Positions 11,788-21,893 of a DNA stretch of 64,000 nt are shown here, piece by piece (position 1 is the first letter of the stretch; every line of letters begins with the position of its first letter). Origin of the DNA: Aeromonas bestiarum (GTDB lineage: Bacteria; Pseudomonadota; Gammaproteobacteria; Enterobacterales; Aeromonadaceae); contig NZ_CDDA01000023.1 of NCBI RefSeq assembly GCF_000819745.1, forward strand, positions 1-64,000, given 5' to 3'. Position numbers and translations under genes: made by a program. A model generated the notes under the pieces. That model made no database searches. It had not been told where the DNA came from and saw nothing but the letters and a program-made list of their open reading frames with translations.

Positions 11788-12342
11788 TCAGCTGTGGCCG
11801 ATGTCGCTGGATAGATGAATGGGATTGACCCCTATGCTGGCGGCCGCTTGCTGCCAGCGCTGATGGATCGGGGTCTTGAAGACCAGATCCGGGTTGGGCG
11901 GTATCACCAGCCAGGCGCCGTCCACCAGCTCCTGTTCCAGTTGACCCGCACTCCAGCCGGCGTAGCCGAGCGCCACCAGCCAGTGATCCGGGGCCTGCTC
12001 TGTGCCCAGGGTTTCCAGTATATCCTTGGAAGTGGTGACCATGAGTTCATCCCCCACCTGCAGGGTGGAGTTGAACCCAGGGCGGAAGCTGTGCAGCACG
12101 AAACCGCGATCGGCGTGTACCGGCCCCCCTTGCAGCACGGGCTGCTTGAGGTCCGGGCTGGCCGGGGGGGCGAGCTTGAGCTGGGTCAGCATGGCGTCCA
12201 GCGACATGTCCACCGGTATGTTGACCACCAGCCCCATGGCACCCTCCTCGTTGTGTTCGCACAGGTAGACCAGCGAACGCTCGAAATAGGGATCGGAGAG
12301 GCTCGGCATGGCGAGCAGGAAATGATTTTGCAGTGTTTGCAT
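11788..12342 (-). CDS. yqgE: YqgE/AlgH family protein
   Basis: 184-aa cytoplasmic protein of unknown molecular function. It begins [20 protein letters not shown], almost the family N-terminus, and contains [11 protein letters not shown] near residue 35 and [15 protein letters not shown] near 130. The ATG at 12342 fits the family length; an in-frame TTG at 12375 would add 11 residues and has no better ribosome binding site. It precedes ruvX as in most gammaproteobacteria, but here it is separated from gshB by an oppositely oriented chemoreceptor gene. Confidence 0.93.
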   Translation of the reverse strand: MQTLQNHFLLAMPSLSDPYFERSLVYLCEHNEEGAMGLVVNIPVDMSLDAMLTQLKLAPPASPDLKQPVLQGGPVHADRGFVLHSFRPGFNSTLQVGDELMVTTSKDILETLGTEQAPDHWLVALGYAGWSAGQLEQELVDGAWLVIPPNPDLVFKTPIHQRWQQAAASIGVNPIHLSSDIGHS

Positions 12343-12460
12343 ATGGGCCAAATATTGCAAAGGTATTTGGGTCAATTATGGCAGCTCACTGTGTCGGGCA
12401 AAACCGCTTTTTATCGCTTGCGGTCCTGTCCAGCGACATGGTCAGGATGGAGAAAACGCC

Positions 12461-14086
12461 ATGGAAGGTATTTCGATCAGACAGAAGTTGATCCTGGGGT
12501 GTGTGGTTCCCCTGCTGACGCTCCTGCTGCTGGTGATAGGGGCGACCCAGGCCATGTCCCAGTTGATGGCGGGCATGAATGCCATGTATCAGGGGGAGGT
12601 CGTCCAGCTCAAGGAGCTCAAGCAGATCGCCGATCTCTACGCGGTCAAGGTGATAGACGCCGCCAACAAGGCCAATGTGGGGGGCTTTGACCCCGCCAAG
12701 TCGCGCGCGGACATGAGCGCCGCCCAGCAGGAGATCAACCGGATCTGGCGAGAGTATCGCGGTCAGGAGATGAGCCAGGCCGAGCAGCGGGAGGCCGACA
12801 AGATGCAGACGCTGTTCGCGGCGGCGGATCGGGAAATTGAGTCCGTGATGCAGATACTGGCAAGCATGCAGGGTGACAACCAGGGCCAGCTGGCCGCCCA
12901 TATCATGCCGCTCTATCGGGTGATCGACCCGGTCAGTGACGGGGTCAGCGCCCTGGTGGAGTACCAGTTGCAGGAAGCCGAGAAGAACATGGCCGAGCTC
13001 AATGAGCTCAGGGTGCAGTTGATCCGGTTGTTCATTCTGCTGTTTGTGGTGGGTGGCGCCTGCATCCTGTTCTTTGGCGTGTGGGCGGGGCGCAGCGTCA
13101 GCCAGCCGTTGGCGGCCATGGGCGGGATCTTGCGCGGCATGCAGACGGATCTCGACCTGAGCAAGCTGGCGCCCGTGCTGCGCAAGGACGAGATGGGCGG
13201 GCTGGCCCACTCCCTCAACGAGGTGATCTGTCATTTTCGTGACCTCATCACCCAGATCAACGGCATGGCGGAGCAGCTCGCCAAAGAGTCGGCTCACCTG
13301 GCCCATATCGGCACCCAGAGCCGGGGCCGTTTCGCCCAGCAACAGGCGGAGACGGATCAGACAGCGACCGCCATGAACCAGATGAGCGCCACAGTGGCCG
13401 AGGTGGCGAACAGCTCCAACGCCGCCGCCGATGCGGCGCACCATGCTGACGAGAGCGCCCGTCACGGTCACCACATAGTCGAAGATGCCATCTTGCGCAT
13501 GTCCGGTCTCTCCGCCCAGATCCAGAACACGGCCGCCATGATCACCCAGCTGGCGGATGACAGCCGCAATATCAGCAGCGTGATGGATGCCATCCGCGGC
13601 ATTGCCGAGCAGACCAATCTGCTGGCGCTCAATGCGGCGATCGAGGCGGCGCGGGCCGGCGATCAGGGCCGTGGTTTTGCGGTGGTGGCCGACGAGGTGC
13701 GTACCCTGGCCCAGCGCACCCAGCGTTCGACCGAAGAGATCGGCAAGACCATAGTCAAGCTGCAGCAGGGGGCCACCCAGGCGGCGTCCAGCATGGAGCT
13801 GGGACTGAGTCAGGTGGAAGAGTCCAATCGTACCGTGCTGGCCTGCGGTCAGGCACTCGGCGAGATAGTGAGCTCGGTCAACGTGATCAACGAGATGAAC
13901 ACCCAGATAGCCACGGCGGCAGAGGAGCAGAGCAAGGTGGCGGAGGACATCAGCCGCAACGTGGTCAATATCGCCCACATTGCCACCGAGTCGACGGCGG
14001 CGGCCTCCGAGCTGAATCAGAGTTGCCACGAGCTGGAGCAGCTCTCCAGCGACCTCAAGGTGAAGGTGGGGCAGTTCCGTTGCTGA
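12461..14086 (+). CDS. Methyl-accepting chemotaxis protein, 4-helix-bundle sensor
   Basis: 541-aa transmembrane chemoreceptor. TM1 lies at about residues 9-31, a helical periplasmic domain at 32-187 (four-helix-bundle type, ligand unknown), TM2 at about 188-208, then HAMP and a long cytoplasmic signalling coiled coil. The receptor tip [35 protein letters not shown] is intact at about residues 383-417. The ATG at 12461 has GGATGGAGA upstream. It reads against its neighbours and is placed between yqgE and gshB, which are normally adjacent. It has its own bidirectional terminator. Confidence 0.94.
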   Translation: MEGISIRQKLILGCVVPLLTLLLLVIGATQAMSQLMAGMNAMYQGEVVQLKELKQIADLYAVKVIDAANKANVGGFDPAKSRADMSAAQQEINRIWREYRGQEMSQAEQREADKMQTLFAAADREIESVMQILASMQGDNQGQLAAHIMPLYRVIDPVSDGVSALVEYQLQEAEKNMAELNELRVQLIRLFILLFVVGGACILFFGVWAGRSVSQPLAAMGGILRGMQTDLDLSKLAPVLRKDEMGGLAHSLNEVICHFRDLITQINGMAEQLAKESAHLAHIGTQSRGRFAQQQAETDQTATAMNQMSATVAEVANSSNAAADAAHHADESARHGHHIVEDAILRMSGLSAQIQNTAAMITQLADDSRNISSVMDAIRGIAEQTNLLALNAAIEAARAGDQGRGFAVVADEVRTLAQRTQRSTEEIGKTIVKLQQGATQAASSMELGLSQVEESNRTVLACGQALGEIVSSVNVINEMNTQIATAAEEQSKVAEDISRNVVNIAHIATESTAAASELNQSCHELEQLSSDLKVKVGQFRC

Positions 14087-14115
14087 GGGGCGTGCCCGGC
14101 GTTCTGGCGGGAGAA

Positions 14116-14151
14116 ACAACAGAGGCGGCCACTGGGCCGCCTCTGTTGTTA
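14116..14151. terminator. Bidirectional terminator between MCP and gshB
   Basis: A perfect 15-bp stem (14116-14130 with 14135-14149) with a 4-nt loop lies between the convergent chemoreceptor and gshB genes. It is flanked by TTATTG on one strand and TTTCTC on the other, so it can serve both. Confidence 0.8.
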
Positions 14152-14173
14152 TTGCCGCTTAGCTTCGGGCCAC

Positions 14174-15127
14174 TCAGGCTTTCGCCAGCCGACGCTCGAT
14201 GGCATCCATCAGCATGCCGGTGATATGTACCGGGAAGGCGGCCTCTATCTCACGGATGCAGGTCGGGCTGGTGACGTTAATCTCGGTCAGCCGATCGCCG
14301 ATGATGTCGAGGCCGACGAAGATGAGGCCCTTCTCTTTCAGGGCTGGGCCTACCGCGCGGGCGATGGCCCAGTCGGCTTCGCTCAGGGGACGCGCTTCAC
14401 CACGGCCACCGGCCGCCAGGTTGCCACGGGTCTCCCCCTTCGCCGGAATGCGGGCCAGGCAGTAGGGAACCGGTTCACCGTCCACCACCAGCACCCGCTT
14501 GTCGCCATCCTTGATGGCGGGCAGATAGGTCTGGGCCATGCAGTACTGACTCCCATGTTCGGTCAGCGTCTCTATGATGACCCCCACGTTGGCGTCATCT
14601 TCCTTCATGCGGAAGATGGAGGCGCCGCCCATGCCGTCCAAGGGCTTCAAGATCACGTCCTTGTGCTGGGCGTGGAAGGCGCGCAGCTTGTCAGAGCGAC
14701 GGGTCACCAGGGTGGTCGGGGTGTGCTCGGCAAACCAGGCGGTGTAGAGCTTCTCGTTGGCGTCGCGCAGGCTCTGCGGCTTGTTGACGATGAGGCAGCC
14801 CTCATCCTCGGCCCGCTCCAGCATGTAGGTGGCGTAGATGAACTCGGTATCGAAGGGGGGATCCTTGCGCATCAGGATCACGTCCAGGGTGGAGAGGGGC
14901 TGATCCACCACCTCGCCCAGGCTGAACCAGTCGGCGTAGTCATATTTGACCGTCAGCGGGCGCATTGTGCCAAAGGCGCGGCCCGCCTCCATGTAAAGAT
15001 CCGACATTTCCAGATAGAAGAGCTCATAGCCGCGCTTTTGCGCCTCTTCGAGCATGGCGAAGCTGGAATCCTTCTTGATATTGATGGCCGAGATGGGGTC
15101 CATCACTATGCCGAGTTTAATGGTCAT
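14174..15127 (-). CDS. gshB: Glutathione synthetase
   Basis: 317-aa cytosolic ATP-grasp enzyme that joins gamma-glutamylcysteine and glycine, the second step of glutathione synthesis. It starts MTIKLGIVMDPISAINIKKDSSFAML. The ATP-grasp core is visible in DVILKPLDGMGGASIF near residue 157, and the metal/ligand segment GLDIIGDRLTEINVTSPTCIREIE lies near the C-terminus. Length is normal for the family. It lies 51 bp downstream of rsmE on the same strand and is probably co-transcribed with it. Confidence 0.97.
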   Translation of the reverse strand: MTIKLGIVMDPISAINIKKDSSFAMLEEAQKRGYELFYLEMSDLYMEAGRAFGTMRPLTVKYDYADWFSLGEVVDQPLSTLDVILMRKDPPFDTEFIYATYMLERAEDEGCLIVNKPQSLRDANEKLYTAWFAEHTPTTLVTRRSDKLRAFHAQHKDVILKPLDGMGGASIFRMKEDDANVGVIIETLTEHGSQYCMAQTYLPAIKDGDKRVLVVDGEPVPYCLARIPAKGETRGNLAAGGRGEARPLSEADWAIARAVGPALKEKGLIFVGLDIIGDRLTEINVTSPTCIREIEAAFPVHITGMLMDAIERRLAKA

Positions 15128-15178
15128 CCGAATGTCCTTCTGGTAGCTCGATTGCGTTTGAGATTGTCAGAACCCGTT

Positions 15179-15910
15179 TCAGGCCAGATCGCCGAAGCGG
15201 CACTGCAGCGCTGTTATTGCGGTCAGGGCGGCGGTTTCGGTGCGCAGCACCCGCGGACCCAGCAACATCTCCTTGAAACCTTCCTGCACGGTACGGGCGA
15301 TCTCGTCGCCGGACAAGCCCCCTTCCGGACCTATCAGCAGGCGCACCCCGTGCTCCGGCACCGGCAGTGTGCTGATGCTGTACTCGGCGCGCGGATGCAG
15401 GTTGAGCTTGAGCTCTTTGGTCTCTTCCGCCAGCCAGGCGTCCAGCTCCATGGGCATCCGAACTTCGGGCACCAGGTTGCGGCCGCACTGTTCGCAGGCG
15501 CTGATCACCACCTTCTGCCACTGCTCGCGCTTCTTCTCCAGCCTGTCCGCCGGCAGCTTGACGCCGCAGCGCTCGGAGAAGAGCGGGGTGATGCAGGTGA
15601 CGCCTAGCTCGACGGATTTCTGGATGGTGAAGTCCATCTTGTCGCCCCGGCTGATCACCTGGCCCAGATGGATGGCGAAGGGGGACTCCACAGATTGAGC
15701 CTCGCAGCCGTCTATGGTCACCTCCACCGATTTCTTGCCGACCAGGGCTATGGTGGCGGCATATTGATTGCCGTCGCCATTGAACAACTCCAGCTGCTGG
15801 CCCGGCTGCATGCGCAGCACCCGGCCTATGTGGTTGGCGCCGTCTTCCGACAGGGCTAGGGTCTGGCCAACCTGCAGGGTGGCCGCTTCATAGATACGTG
15901 GAATGCGCAT
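15179..15910 (-). CDS. rsmE: 16S rRNA (uracil1498-N3)-methyltransferase
   Basis: 243-aa SPOUT-class methyltransferase that modifies U1498 of 16S rRNA. It begins [20 protein letters not shown], with an N-terminal PUA-like domain and a C-terminal trefoil-knot SAM site: [14 protein letters not shown] near residue 193 and [17 protein letters not shown] near 220. It sits between endA and gshB in the conserved order. Confidence 0.96.
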   Translation of the reverse strand: MRIPRIYEAATLQVGQTLALSEDGANHIGRVLRMQPGQQLELFNGDGNQYAATIALVGKKSVEVTIDGCEAQSVESPFAIHLGQVISRGDKMDFTIQKSVELGVTCITPLFSERCGVKLPADRLEKKREQWQKVVISACEQCGRNLVPEVRMPMELDAWLAEETKELKLNLHPRAEYSISTLPVPEHGVRLLIGPEGGLSGDEIARTVQEGFKEMLLGPRVLRTETAALTAITALQCRFGDLA

Positions 15911-16035
15911 GGCTAAGTGTCAGTCTCTTGCTTGGAAACGCGTCAATGTCTTGCTGCGAGGCCGGGTTCACGGCTCACTCGACTAGTGATGCGTCTAGTT
16001 ATGGGAGGGGGGTGATCCCTCCCTGTCAAATGGGG

Positions 16036-16719
16036 TTATTGGCACTGCTTTTCAATGAAGGGATTGGTATTGCCCTGCAACTTGCCGATGCGGCGATTGC
16101 GTTCGCACTCCCAGCCATCGGCCGGGTACTGCCTGTCCCAAGCTTCGAACAGTTTACGCTGTTGCGCCGCGAGGCGCAGCCCATACTGCTGGCTCATGTA
16201 GAGGTAGGCGCGGGCGATCTGGCCCCGTACCAGCCCCTTGGGCGGCTGTACCTGACGCGCCTTGAAATCCACCAGCATCTGGCACTGGCCGTACTGATCC
16301 GGGGTGCCGTTCCAGTCGGAGAAGCGGTAGTTGGCGCGATCCCCGTTCACCTCGCCGATGGCGGGGAAGAGGTTGTGCATGTCCCCCTCCATCTGGTTGA
16401 ACTCGTCGCTCTTGCCGCAGTTCTTGCGACCACCCTGCTGCCAGCACTGCAGCTGGTGGCCGAATTCCCAGGCCGGCACCACGTGTTCCCACTCTATGCG
16501 GTTGGCGCGCTTGGCCTGCTTGCGCGGTTCATAGCCGCAGCTGGCCAGATCCGGGCTCATTTTCTTGCCCTGATACTCAATCTTGCAGCCGCAGTAGAAG
16601 GTGACGGGGTGATCCTGATAGAGGCGGTTCAGATCCTGCTTGGCAGCGCGAAAGGTCTGGGCATGCAGAGGCAGGCTGACCAGCAGGGCCAGAGTGAACG
16701 AAAACAGGGGACGAAACAT
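16036..16719 (-). CDS. endA: Periplasmic/secreted endonuclease I
   Basis: 227-aa non-specific DNase of the EndA/Dns family, exported by an N-terminal signal peptide (about residues 1-20, ending in LHA). The nuclease core contains [27 protein letters not shown] (with the conserved His) and [29 protein letters not shown]. The ATG at 16719 gives the signal peptide. It degrades extracellular DNA and can limit transformation in related genera. It stands between sprT and rsmE as in E. coli. Confidence 0.95.
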   Translation of the reverse strand: MFRPLFSFTLALLVSLPLHAQTFRAAKQDLNRLYQDHPVTFYCGCKIEYQGKKMSPDLASCGYEPRKQAKRANRIEWEHVVPAWEFGHQLQCWQQGGRKNCGKSDEFNQMEGDMHNLFPAIGEVNGDRANYRFSDWNGTPDQYGQCQMLVDFKARQVQPPKGLVRGQIARAYLYMSQQYGLRLAAQQRKLFEAWDRQYPADGWECERNRRIGKLQGNTNPFIEKQCQ

Positions 16720-16791
16720 GAAGATCCTTGGCAATGAAGTGGTTGGATGAAGAGAGGGGCACCCTAGCACAGGGTTGCGACACGGGCTGGC

Positions 16792-17325
16792 TTACTGCGC
16801 AGGCACAGGCACCTGCCGTTCCCGTTCCAGCGGCTGCTTGCAGCGGCGACAGTGGTAGCGGGCCTCGCCGCGCACCACCTTGTTGTGGCGGCGCACCGAC
16901 AGCTGATGCTGCTGGCAGTGACAGCGATAGGGCACAGTGCGCTGGGCCAGCACAGTCAGATCGAAGCTGTGGGTGGTTCTGGGCTCAAGCCCGAACAGCT
17001 CGCGCATCATCGACTGCCACTGCTGGCCGTGGGGCAGCACCCGTGCCTTGCCGCGCCCTTCGCCCCAGAGCGCATAGACCAGCAGATGGGCCACCTCGTG
17101 GGGCACCACCTCGGCCAGAAACGCCTGCTGGTTGGCCTGATAGAGGGCCGGGTTGAAGCGCAGCTCCCAGGTCTGCAGCCGCGCCGAGCCCGCCGCCCGG
17201 CCCCGCATGTTGCAGTGGATGCGCGGGCGGGCAAAGGTGCGGCCGAGGCGCGCCTCGGCCTGCACGAAACAGGCCTCGACCCGCTGATGCAGCAGTTGTT
17301 CGAGATGAGCTGGGGTGGCAGACAT
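16792..17325 (-). CDS. sprT: SprT-family zinc metalloprotease-like protein
   Basis: 177-aa protein with the zinc-protease signature HEVAH near residue 76 and a C-terminal zinc-ribbon-like set of cysteines (YRCHCQQHQ and YHCRRCKQ). It begins MSATPAHLEQLLHQRV at the ATG at 17325; the longer upstream reading would run over the metK terminator. Bacterial SprT is related to the SPRTN protease domain, but its role is not settled. It follows metK and precedes endA. Confidence 0.92.
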   Translation of the reverse strand: MSATPAHLEQLLHQRVEACFVQAEARLGRTFARPRIHCNMRGRAAGSARLQTWELRFNPALYQANQQAFLAEVVPHEVAHLLVYALWGEGRGKARVLPHGQQWQSMMRELFGLEPRTTHSFDLTVLAQRTVPYRCHCQQHQLSVRRHNKVVRGEARYHCRRCKQPLERERQVPVPAQ

Positions 17326-17352
17326 GGGATTTCCGTCGGTCGGCAGACAAGC

Positions 17353-17377
17353 AAAAGGGGAGCCAGGCTCCCCTTTT
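17353..17377 (-). terminator. Terminator of metK
   Basis: An inverted repeat of 12-nt arms (17353-17364 and 17366-17377) ends in TTTT on the minus strand, directly downstream of metK and just before the sprT start. Confidence 0.75.
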
Positions 17378-17393
17378 ATCACAACTGAGTGGC

Positions 17394-18545
17394 TTAGAGG
17401 CCAGCGGCGGAGCGCAGCAGCTCGGCCTTGTCGGTCTGCTCCCAAGGGAACTCTTCGCGACCGAAGTGACCGTAGGCAGCGGTAGCCTGGTAGATGGGGC
17501 GCTTCAGATCCAGCATCTGGATCAGGCCGTACGGGCGCAGCTCGAAGTGCTCGCGTACCAGCTTGACCAGCAGATCCTCGGCCACCTTGGCGGTACCGAA
17601 GGTTTCGACGCTGATGGAGGTCGGCTCGGCCACGCCGATGGCGTAGGAGATCTGGATCTCGCAGCGATCCGCCAGACCGGCGGCGACTATGTTCTTGGCC
17701 ACGTAGCGGGCGGCGTAGGCGGCGGAGCGGTCAACCTTGGACGGGTCTTTGCCGGAGAAGGCGCCACCACCGTGACGGGCCATGCCGCCGTAGGTGTCGA
17801 CGATGATCTTGCGACCGGTCAGACCGCAGTCACCCATGGGGCCGCCGATGACGAAACGGCCGGTCGGGTTGATGAAGTATTTGGTGTCCTTGTTGATCCA
17901 CTCGGCCGGCAGCACCGGCTTGATGATCTCTTCGCGCACCGCTTCCACCAGATCCTTGTGGCTGATGGACTCGCTGTGCTGGGTAGAGAGCACCACTGCA
18001 TCCACACCCAGGATCTTGCCCGCGTCGTCGTAGGCGAAGGTCAGCTGGCTCTTGGCATCCGGACGCAGCCACGGCAGGGTGCCGTTTTTGCGCACTTCGG
18101 CCTGACGCTTCACCAGCAGGTGAGAATAGGTGATGGGGGCGGGCATCAGCACGTCGGTTTCGTTGGTGGCGTAACCGAACATCAGGCCCTGGTCACCGGC
18201 GCCCTGCTCCAGCGGATCGCTGCGGTCAACACCCTGGTTGATGTCGGGGGACTGCTTGCCGATGGCGTTCAGCACGGCGCAGGAGTCGGCATCGAAGCCC
18301 ATGTCGGAGTGGGTGTAGCCGATGTCACGCACTGTGTTGCGCACTATCTCTTCGATATCAACCCAGGCAGAGGTGGTTACTTCACCGGCCACCATGACCA
18401 TGCCGGTCTTGACCAGGGTCTCACAGGCAACGCGGGCCTTGGTATCTTGCTTGAGGATGGCGTCCAGTACCGCATCGGAGATCTGGTCCGCAATCTTGTC
18501 GGGATGGCCTTCGGAGACCGACTCGGAAGTAAACAGCTTTGCCAT
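17394..18545 (-). CDS. metK: S-adenosylmethionine synthetase
   Basis: 383-aa cytosolic enzyme forming SAM from methionine and ATP with release of phosphate and pyrophosphate. It shows [20 protein letters not shown] near the N-terminus, [16 protein letters not shown] near residue 116 and [23 protein letters not shown] near 258, all family signatures. Length is normal. A MetJ-box array lies about 70 bp upstream, which implies repression when SAM is plentiful. Confidence 0.98.
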   Translation of the reverse strand: MAKLFTSESVSEGHPDKIADQISDAVLDAILKQDTKARVACETLVKTGMVMVAGEVTTSAWVDIEEIVRNTVRDIGYTHSDMGFDADSCAVLNAIGKQSPDINQGVDRSDPLEQGAGDQGLMFGYATNETDVLMPAPITYSHLLVKRQAEVRKNGTLPWLRPDAKSQLTFAYDDAGKILGVDAVVLSTQHSESISHKDLVEAVREEIIKPVLPAEWINKDTKYFINPTGRFVIGGPMGDCGLTGRKIIVDTYGGMARHGGGAFSGKDPSKVDRSAAYAARYVAKNIVAAGLADRCEIQISYAIGVAEPTSISVETFGTAKVAEDLLVKLVREHFELRPYGLIQMLDLKRPIYQATAAYGHFGREEFPWEQTDKAELLRSAAGL

Positions 18546-18611
18546 GATGGGATTCTCAGCTTGTCTGGGGTTATCGCCACAGCAATAACCGGGTGATGAT
18601 AGGATGATTGT

Positions 18612-18635
18612 AGAGGTATCTACATCTGGACGTCC
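18612..18635 (-). promoter_or_regulatory. MetJ boxes upstream of metK
   Basis: Read on the minus strand, three contiguous octamers GGACGTCC, AGATGTAG and ATACCTCT match the MetJ consensus AGACGTCT at 6, 5 and 6 positions. Tandem 8-bp repeats are the known MetJ operator form, and the position 67 bp before the metK start suits repression. Confidence 0.75.
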
Positions 18636-18887
18636 ATTTTAGTTAGCGCCCCCCTCGATTGCCAGCACTATTTTGGTTTTGCCGCGCGCTGGCCGAACAA
18701 GATACGTGCTTTACCCCATTTGGGGTGCAAGCCGTTTACAACTCAATCGTTTGCCCCGGCCAGAAAAGCGATTGAGCTCCCAAAGCCACTTTATTCGCCC
18801 AGATAATATTTGCACCGCACGCGCCCTGCTGGGACAATAACGCGCCTTAATCTTGGCCATCAAATGAAGCAATCGCAGGAGATACAG

Positions 18888-20879
18888 ATGCCTTCTCGTA
18901 AAGAGCTTGCCAATGCCATTCGCGCATTGAGTATGGATGCCGTTCAAAAAGCCAACTCCGGTCACCCGGGCGCCCCCATGGGAATGGCAGATATCGCCGA
19001 AGTGTTGTGGCGCAGCCACCTCAAGCATAACCCGAACAACCCCAAGTGGGCCGACCGCGACCGTTTCATTCTGTCTAACGGCCACGGCTCCATGCTGCTG
19101 TACTCCCTGCTGCACCTCTCCGGTTATGACCTCTCCATCGACGACCTGAAAAACTTCCGCCAACTGCACTCTCGCACCCCCGGTCACCCCGAGTACGGTT
19201 ATGCGCCGGGCGTTGAAACCACCACGGGTCCGCTGGGTCAGGGCATCACCAATGCCGTGGGCATGGCGATCGCCGAGAAGGCCATGGCCGAACAGTTCAA
19301 CCAGCCGGGTCACGACATCGTTGACCACTACACCTACGCCTTCATGGGCGACGGCTGCCTGATGGAAGGCATCTCCCACGAAGCTTGCTCCCTGGCAGGT
19401 ACCCTGCAACTGGGCAAACTGATCGCGTTCTGGGATGACAACGGCATCTCCATCGACGGTCACGTTGAAGGCTGGTTCACCGACGACACCGTCAAGCGCT
19501 TCGAAGCTTACGGCTGGCACGTGATTGCCGCCGTTGACGGTCACAGCCCGGAAGCCATCAATGCCGCCATCGAAGCCGCCAAGGCCGAGACCGGCAAGCC
19601 AACCCTGATCTGCTGCCGCACCATCATCGGCTACGGTTCACCGAACAAGTCCGGTTCTCACGATTGCCACGGCTCACCGCTGGGCAACGACGAGATCGCC
19701 GCCGCCCGTGCCTTCCTGAAGTGGGACCATGCGCCGTTCGTTATTCCGTCCGACATCGCCGCCGAGTGGAATGGCCAGGAGAAGGGCACCAAGCTGGAAG
19801 CCGACTGGGCTGCCAAGTTTGCCGCCTATGAAGCCGCTCACCCGGCGCTGGCTGCCGAGTTCAAGCGTCGTACCGCAGGCGAGCTGCCGGCCAACTGGGC
19901 AAGCGATTCCGCCAAGATCATCGAAACCCTGCAAGCCAACCCGGCCAAGATCGCGACCCGCAAAGCGTCCCAGAACTCTCTGGAAGCCTTCGGCAAGCTG
20001 CTGCCCGAGTTCATGGGCGGTTCCGCTGACCTGGCTCCGTCCAACCTGACCATGTGGTCCGGTTCCAAGTCTCTCACCCCCGAGAGCGCGGCAGGCAACT
20101 ACATCCACTACGGCGTGCGCGAGTTCGGCATGTCCGCCATCATGAACGGCATCGCCCTGCACGGTGGTTTCATCCCCTACGGCGCCACCTTCATGATGTT
20201 CATGGAGTACGCCCGCAACGCCCTGCGCATGGCCGCCCTGATGAAGCAGCGCGTCATCTTCGTTTACACCCACGACTCCATCGGTCTGGGTGAAGATGGC
20301 CCGACTCACCAGCCGGTTGAGCAGATCGCCTCCCTGCGTCTGACCCCGAACATGAGCACCTGGCGCCCGTGTGACCAGGTTGAATCCGCGATCGCCTGGA
20401 AGCATGCCATCGAGCGTACCGACGGTCCGACTTCCCTGATCTTCTCCCGCCAGAACCTGGCCCAGATGGACCGTACCAGCCAGCAACTGGCCGATACCGC
20501 CAAGGGTGGTTATGTGCTGAAGGATTGCGCCGGTACCCCGGAACTCATCCTGATCGCCACAGGTTCCGAAGTGGAGCTGGCCGTGGCCGCCTTTGATCAG
20601 CTGACTGCCAAGGGCCGTGCCGTGCGCGTGGTCTCCCTGCCTTGTACCGATGTGTTCGACGCTCAATCTGCCGAATACAAAGAGTCCGTCCTGCCGATGA
20701 GCGTGACCAAGCGTGTCGCCATCGAAGCGGGTATCGCCGACTACTGGTACAAGTACGTGGGCTTCGGCGGCAAGATCATCGGCATGACCACCTTCGGTGA
20801 GTCCGCGCCGGCCGAGCTGCTGTTCAAGGAATTCGGCTTTACCGTGGAAAACGTGGTTGCGACCGCAGAGTCCCTGTAA
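18888..20879 (+). CDS. tkt: Transketolase
   Basis: 663-aa thiamine-diphosphate enzyme of the pentose phosphate pathway. It begins [41 protein letters not shown]. The ThDP-binding segment is [19 protein letters not shown] with a downstream [10 protein letters not shown], and the pyrimidine-domain motif is [17 protein letters not shown]. The ATG at 18888 has CAGGAGA upstream. The gene is divergent from metK and ends at a strong terminator. Confidence 0.97.
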   Translation: MPSRKELANAIRALSMDAVQKANSGHPGAPMGMADIAEVLWRSHLKHNPNNPKWADRDRFILSNGHGSMLLYSLLHLSGYDLSIDDLKNFRQLHSRTPGHPEYGYAPGVETTTGPLGQGITNAVGMAIAEKAMAEQFNQPGHDIVDHYTYAFMGDGCLMEGISHEACSLAGTLQLGKLIAFWDDNGISIDGHVEGWFTDDTVKRFEAYGWHVIAAVDGHSPEAINAAIEAAKAETGKPTLICCRTIIGYGSPNKSGSHDCHGSPLGNDEIAAARAFLKWDHAPFVIPSDIAAEWNGQEKGTKLEADWAAKFAAYEAAHPALAAEFKRRTAGELPANWASDSAKIIETLQANPAKIATRKASQNSLEAFGKLLPEFMGGSADLAPSNLTMWSGSKSLTPESAAGNYIHYGVREFGMSAIMNGIALHGGFIPYGATFMMFMEYARNALRMAALMKQRVIFVYTHDSIGLGEDGPTHQPVEQIASLRLTPNMSTWRPCDQVESAIAWKHAIERTDGPTSLIFSRQNLAQMDRTSQQLADTAKGGYVLKDCAGTPELILIATGSEVELAVAAFDQLTAKGRAVRVVSLPCTDVFDAQSAEYKESVLPMSVTKRVAIEAGIADYWYKYVGFGGKIIGMTTFGESAPAELLFKEFGFTVENVVATAESL

Positions 20880-20952
20880 CAGCCCCTGTAATTCCTGAAC
20901 ATTGGGCCAACCTGGCCCAATAGCCGGAACGATAAAACGCCCTCCATCGCAA

Positions 20953-20987
20953 GATGGGGGGCGTTTTTATTGGGTGATGTGCAGTGC
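20953..20987 (+). terminator. Terminator of transketolase gene
   Basis: A 15-bp stem with one wobble pair and a 4-nt GCAA loop ends in TTTTAT on the plus strand, about 75 bp after tkt. A smaller GGGCCA/TGGCCC hairpin lies just upstream (20904-20918). Confidence 0.85.
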
Positions 20988-21177
20988 ATAGCGCTGACTA
21001 TTTCAGAGCAGACCATAACCGTTCATCGCCTTCGGGCAACGGGTTTTTTCCATTTATGGCGTCATACGCTCCCTTGCCAGCAAGACTCTCGTTTAGCACC
21101 AAGCACTGAACTTATGGCATCATAGTCGGTGGAAATGGAAACAGTGGGCTTTCCCATTTTATATAGGCAGTCATACA

Positions 21178-21603
21178 GTGAATGAATTACATATTGAATA
21201 TACAGAAGATTTAAGTGAAGCCGCTGATGCAAAAATGACGGAAGGTCATGAAAATTATGAGCGTGAAAATGGCATAGAGATAAATTTTAAAAACTTCTCT
21301 TTTACTTTATCTGATGAAAAAGGGGAGGTTTTTGGCGTACTTAGTGCATACACAGCATATTCAGAGATATATGTTGAGGACTTGTGGGTTGATGAGTCTC
21401 TTCGTCAAAAAGGGTATGGCAGAAAATTATTGCAAACGCTTGAGCATTACTTTGATGGCAAGGGCTACAACAATATAAATCTCGTCACCAATGAGTTTCA
21501 AGCCCCTCTGTTCTACAAAAAATGTGGTTATGATATCGAGTTTGTTCGCGTAAATAAAAGCAACAGCAAGCTTACAAAAACATTTTTTATAAAGTATCTA
21601 TAA
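21178..21603 (+). CDS. GNAT-family N-acetyltransferase, AT-rich
   Basis: 141-aa cytosolic protein of the GCN5-related acetyltransferase superfamily. The core is visible: VEDLWVDESLRQKGYGRKLLQTLEHY near residue 63 (acetyl-CoA loop RQKGYG) and FYKKCGYD near residue 112. The substrate is unknown. The start is a GTG at 21178. Its base and codon use (many AAA, AAT, TTA, ATA) is unlike the GC-rich genes on both sides, which points to recent transfer. No integrase or attC-like site was recognised. A strong hairpin terminator follows. Confidence 0.85.
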   Translation: MNELHIEYTEDLSEAADAKMTEGHENYERENGIEINFKNFSFTLSDEKGEVFGVLSAYTAYSEIYVEDLWVDESLRQKGYGRKLLQTLEHYFDGKGYNNINLVTNEFQAPLFYKKCGYDIEFVRVNKSNSKLTKTFFIKYL

Positions 21604-21669
21604 GTGACATCACATGCTGAACGGTAATTGTGAAATGTGATATGACGGATTGCAGTGATGTTTTTATAT

Positions 21670-21716
21670 CAAGGCCTCAGTCTCACTGTATTAAGGTGAG
21701 ACTGAGGCCTTGTTTC
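21670..21716 (+). terminator. Strong terminator after GNAT gene
   Basis: A perfect 17-bp stem (21670-21686 with 21696-21712) with a 9-nt loop is followed by TTTC on the plus strand. On the minus strand it is followed by GATATAAAAA, so it mainly serves the GNAT gene. Confidence 0.75.
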
Positions 21717-21824
21717 ATATTATTTAGGCTCGGTACCATTTCACACCGCATATCAGCTTGCGAAATGGACTGATGGATTCGTTTTCCTGACTGGAAATCC
21801 ATATAGGGGCAAGTCAGTGGTACT

Positions 21825-21885
21825 GAAATGGAACAGGACCTTGGCAATGACCTGGTAACAGGTTTCTCGTAAGGTCCTGTATTTC
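21825..21885 (-). other. Structured 3' element behind the RidA-fusion gene
   Basis: A long interrupted hairpin lies 8 bp past the stop of the RidA-fusion gene: a 10-bp stem (21833-21842 with 21871-21880), an outer 5-bp extension and an inner stem-loop ACCTG-GTAA-CAGGT. It lacks a clear T-tract, so it may be a transcript-stabilising or weak termination structure. Confidence 0.4.
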
Positions 21886-21893
21886 AATATCTA

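Noticed and set aside
12386..14119. 577-codon antisense ORF opposite the chemoreceptor gene
   Set aside because: Its length follows from the codon bias of the MCP gene; the translation is His/Gln/Leu-rich and unlike any family.
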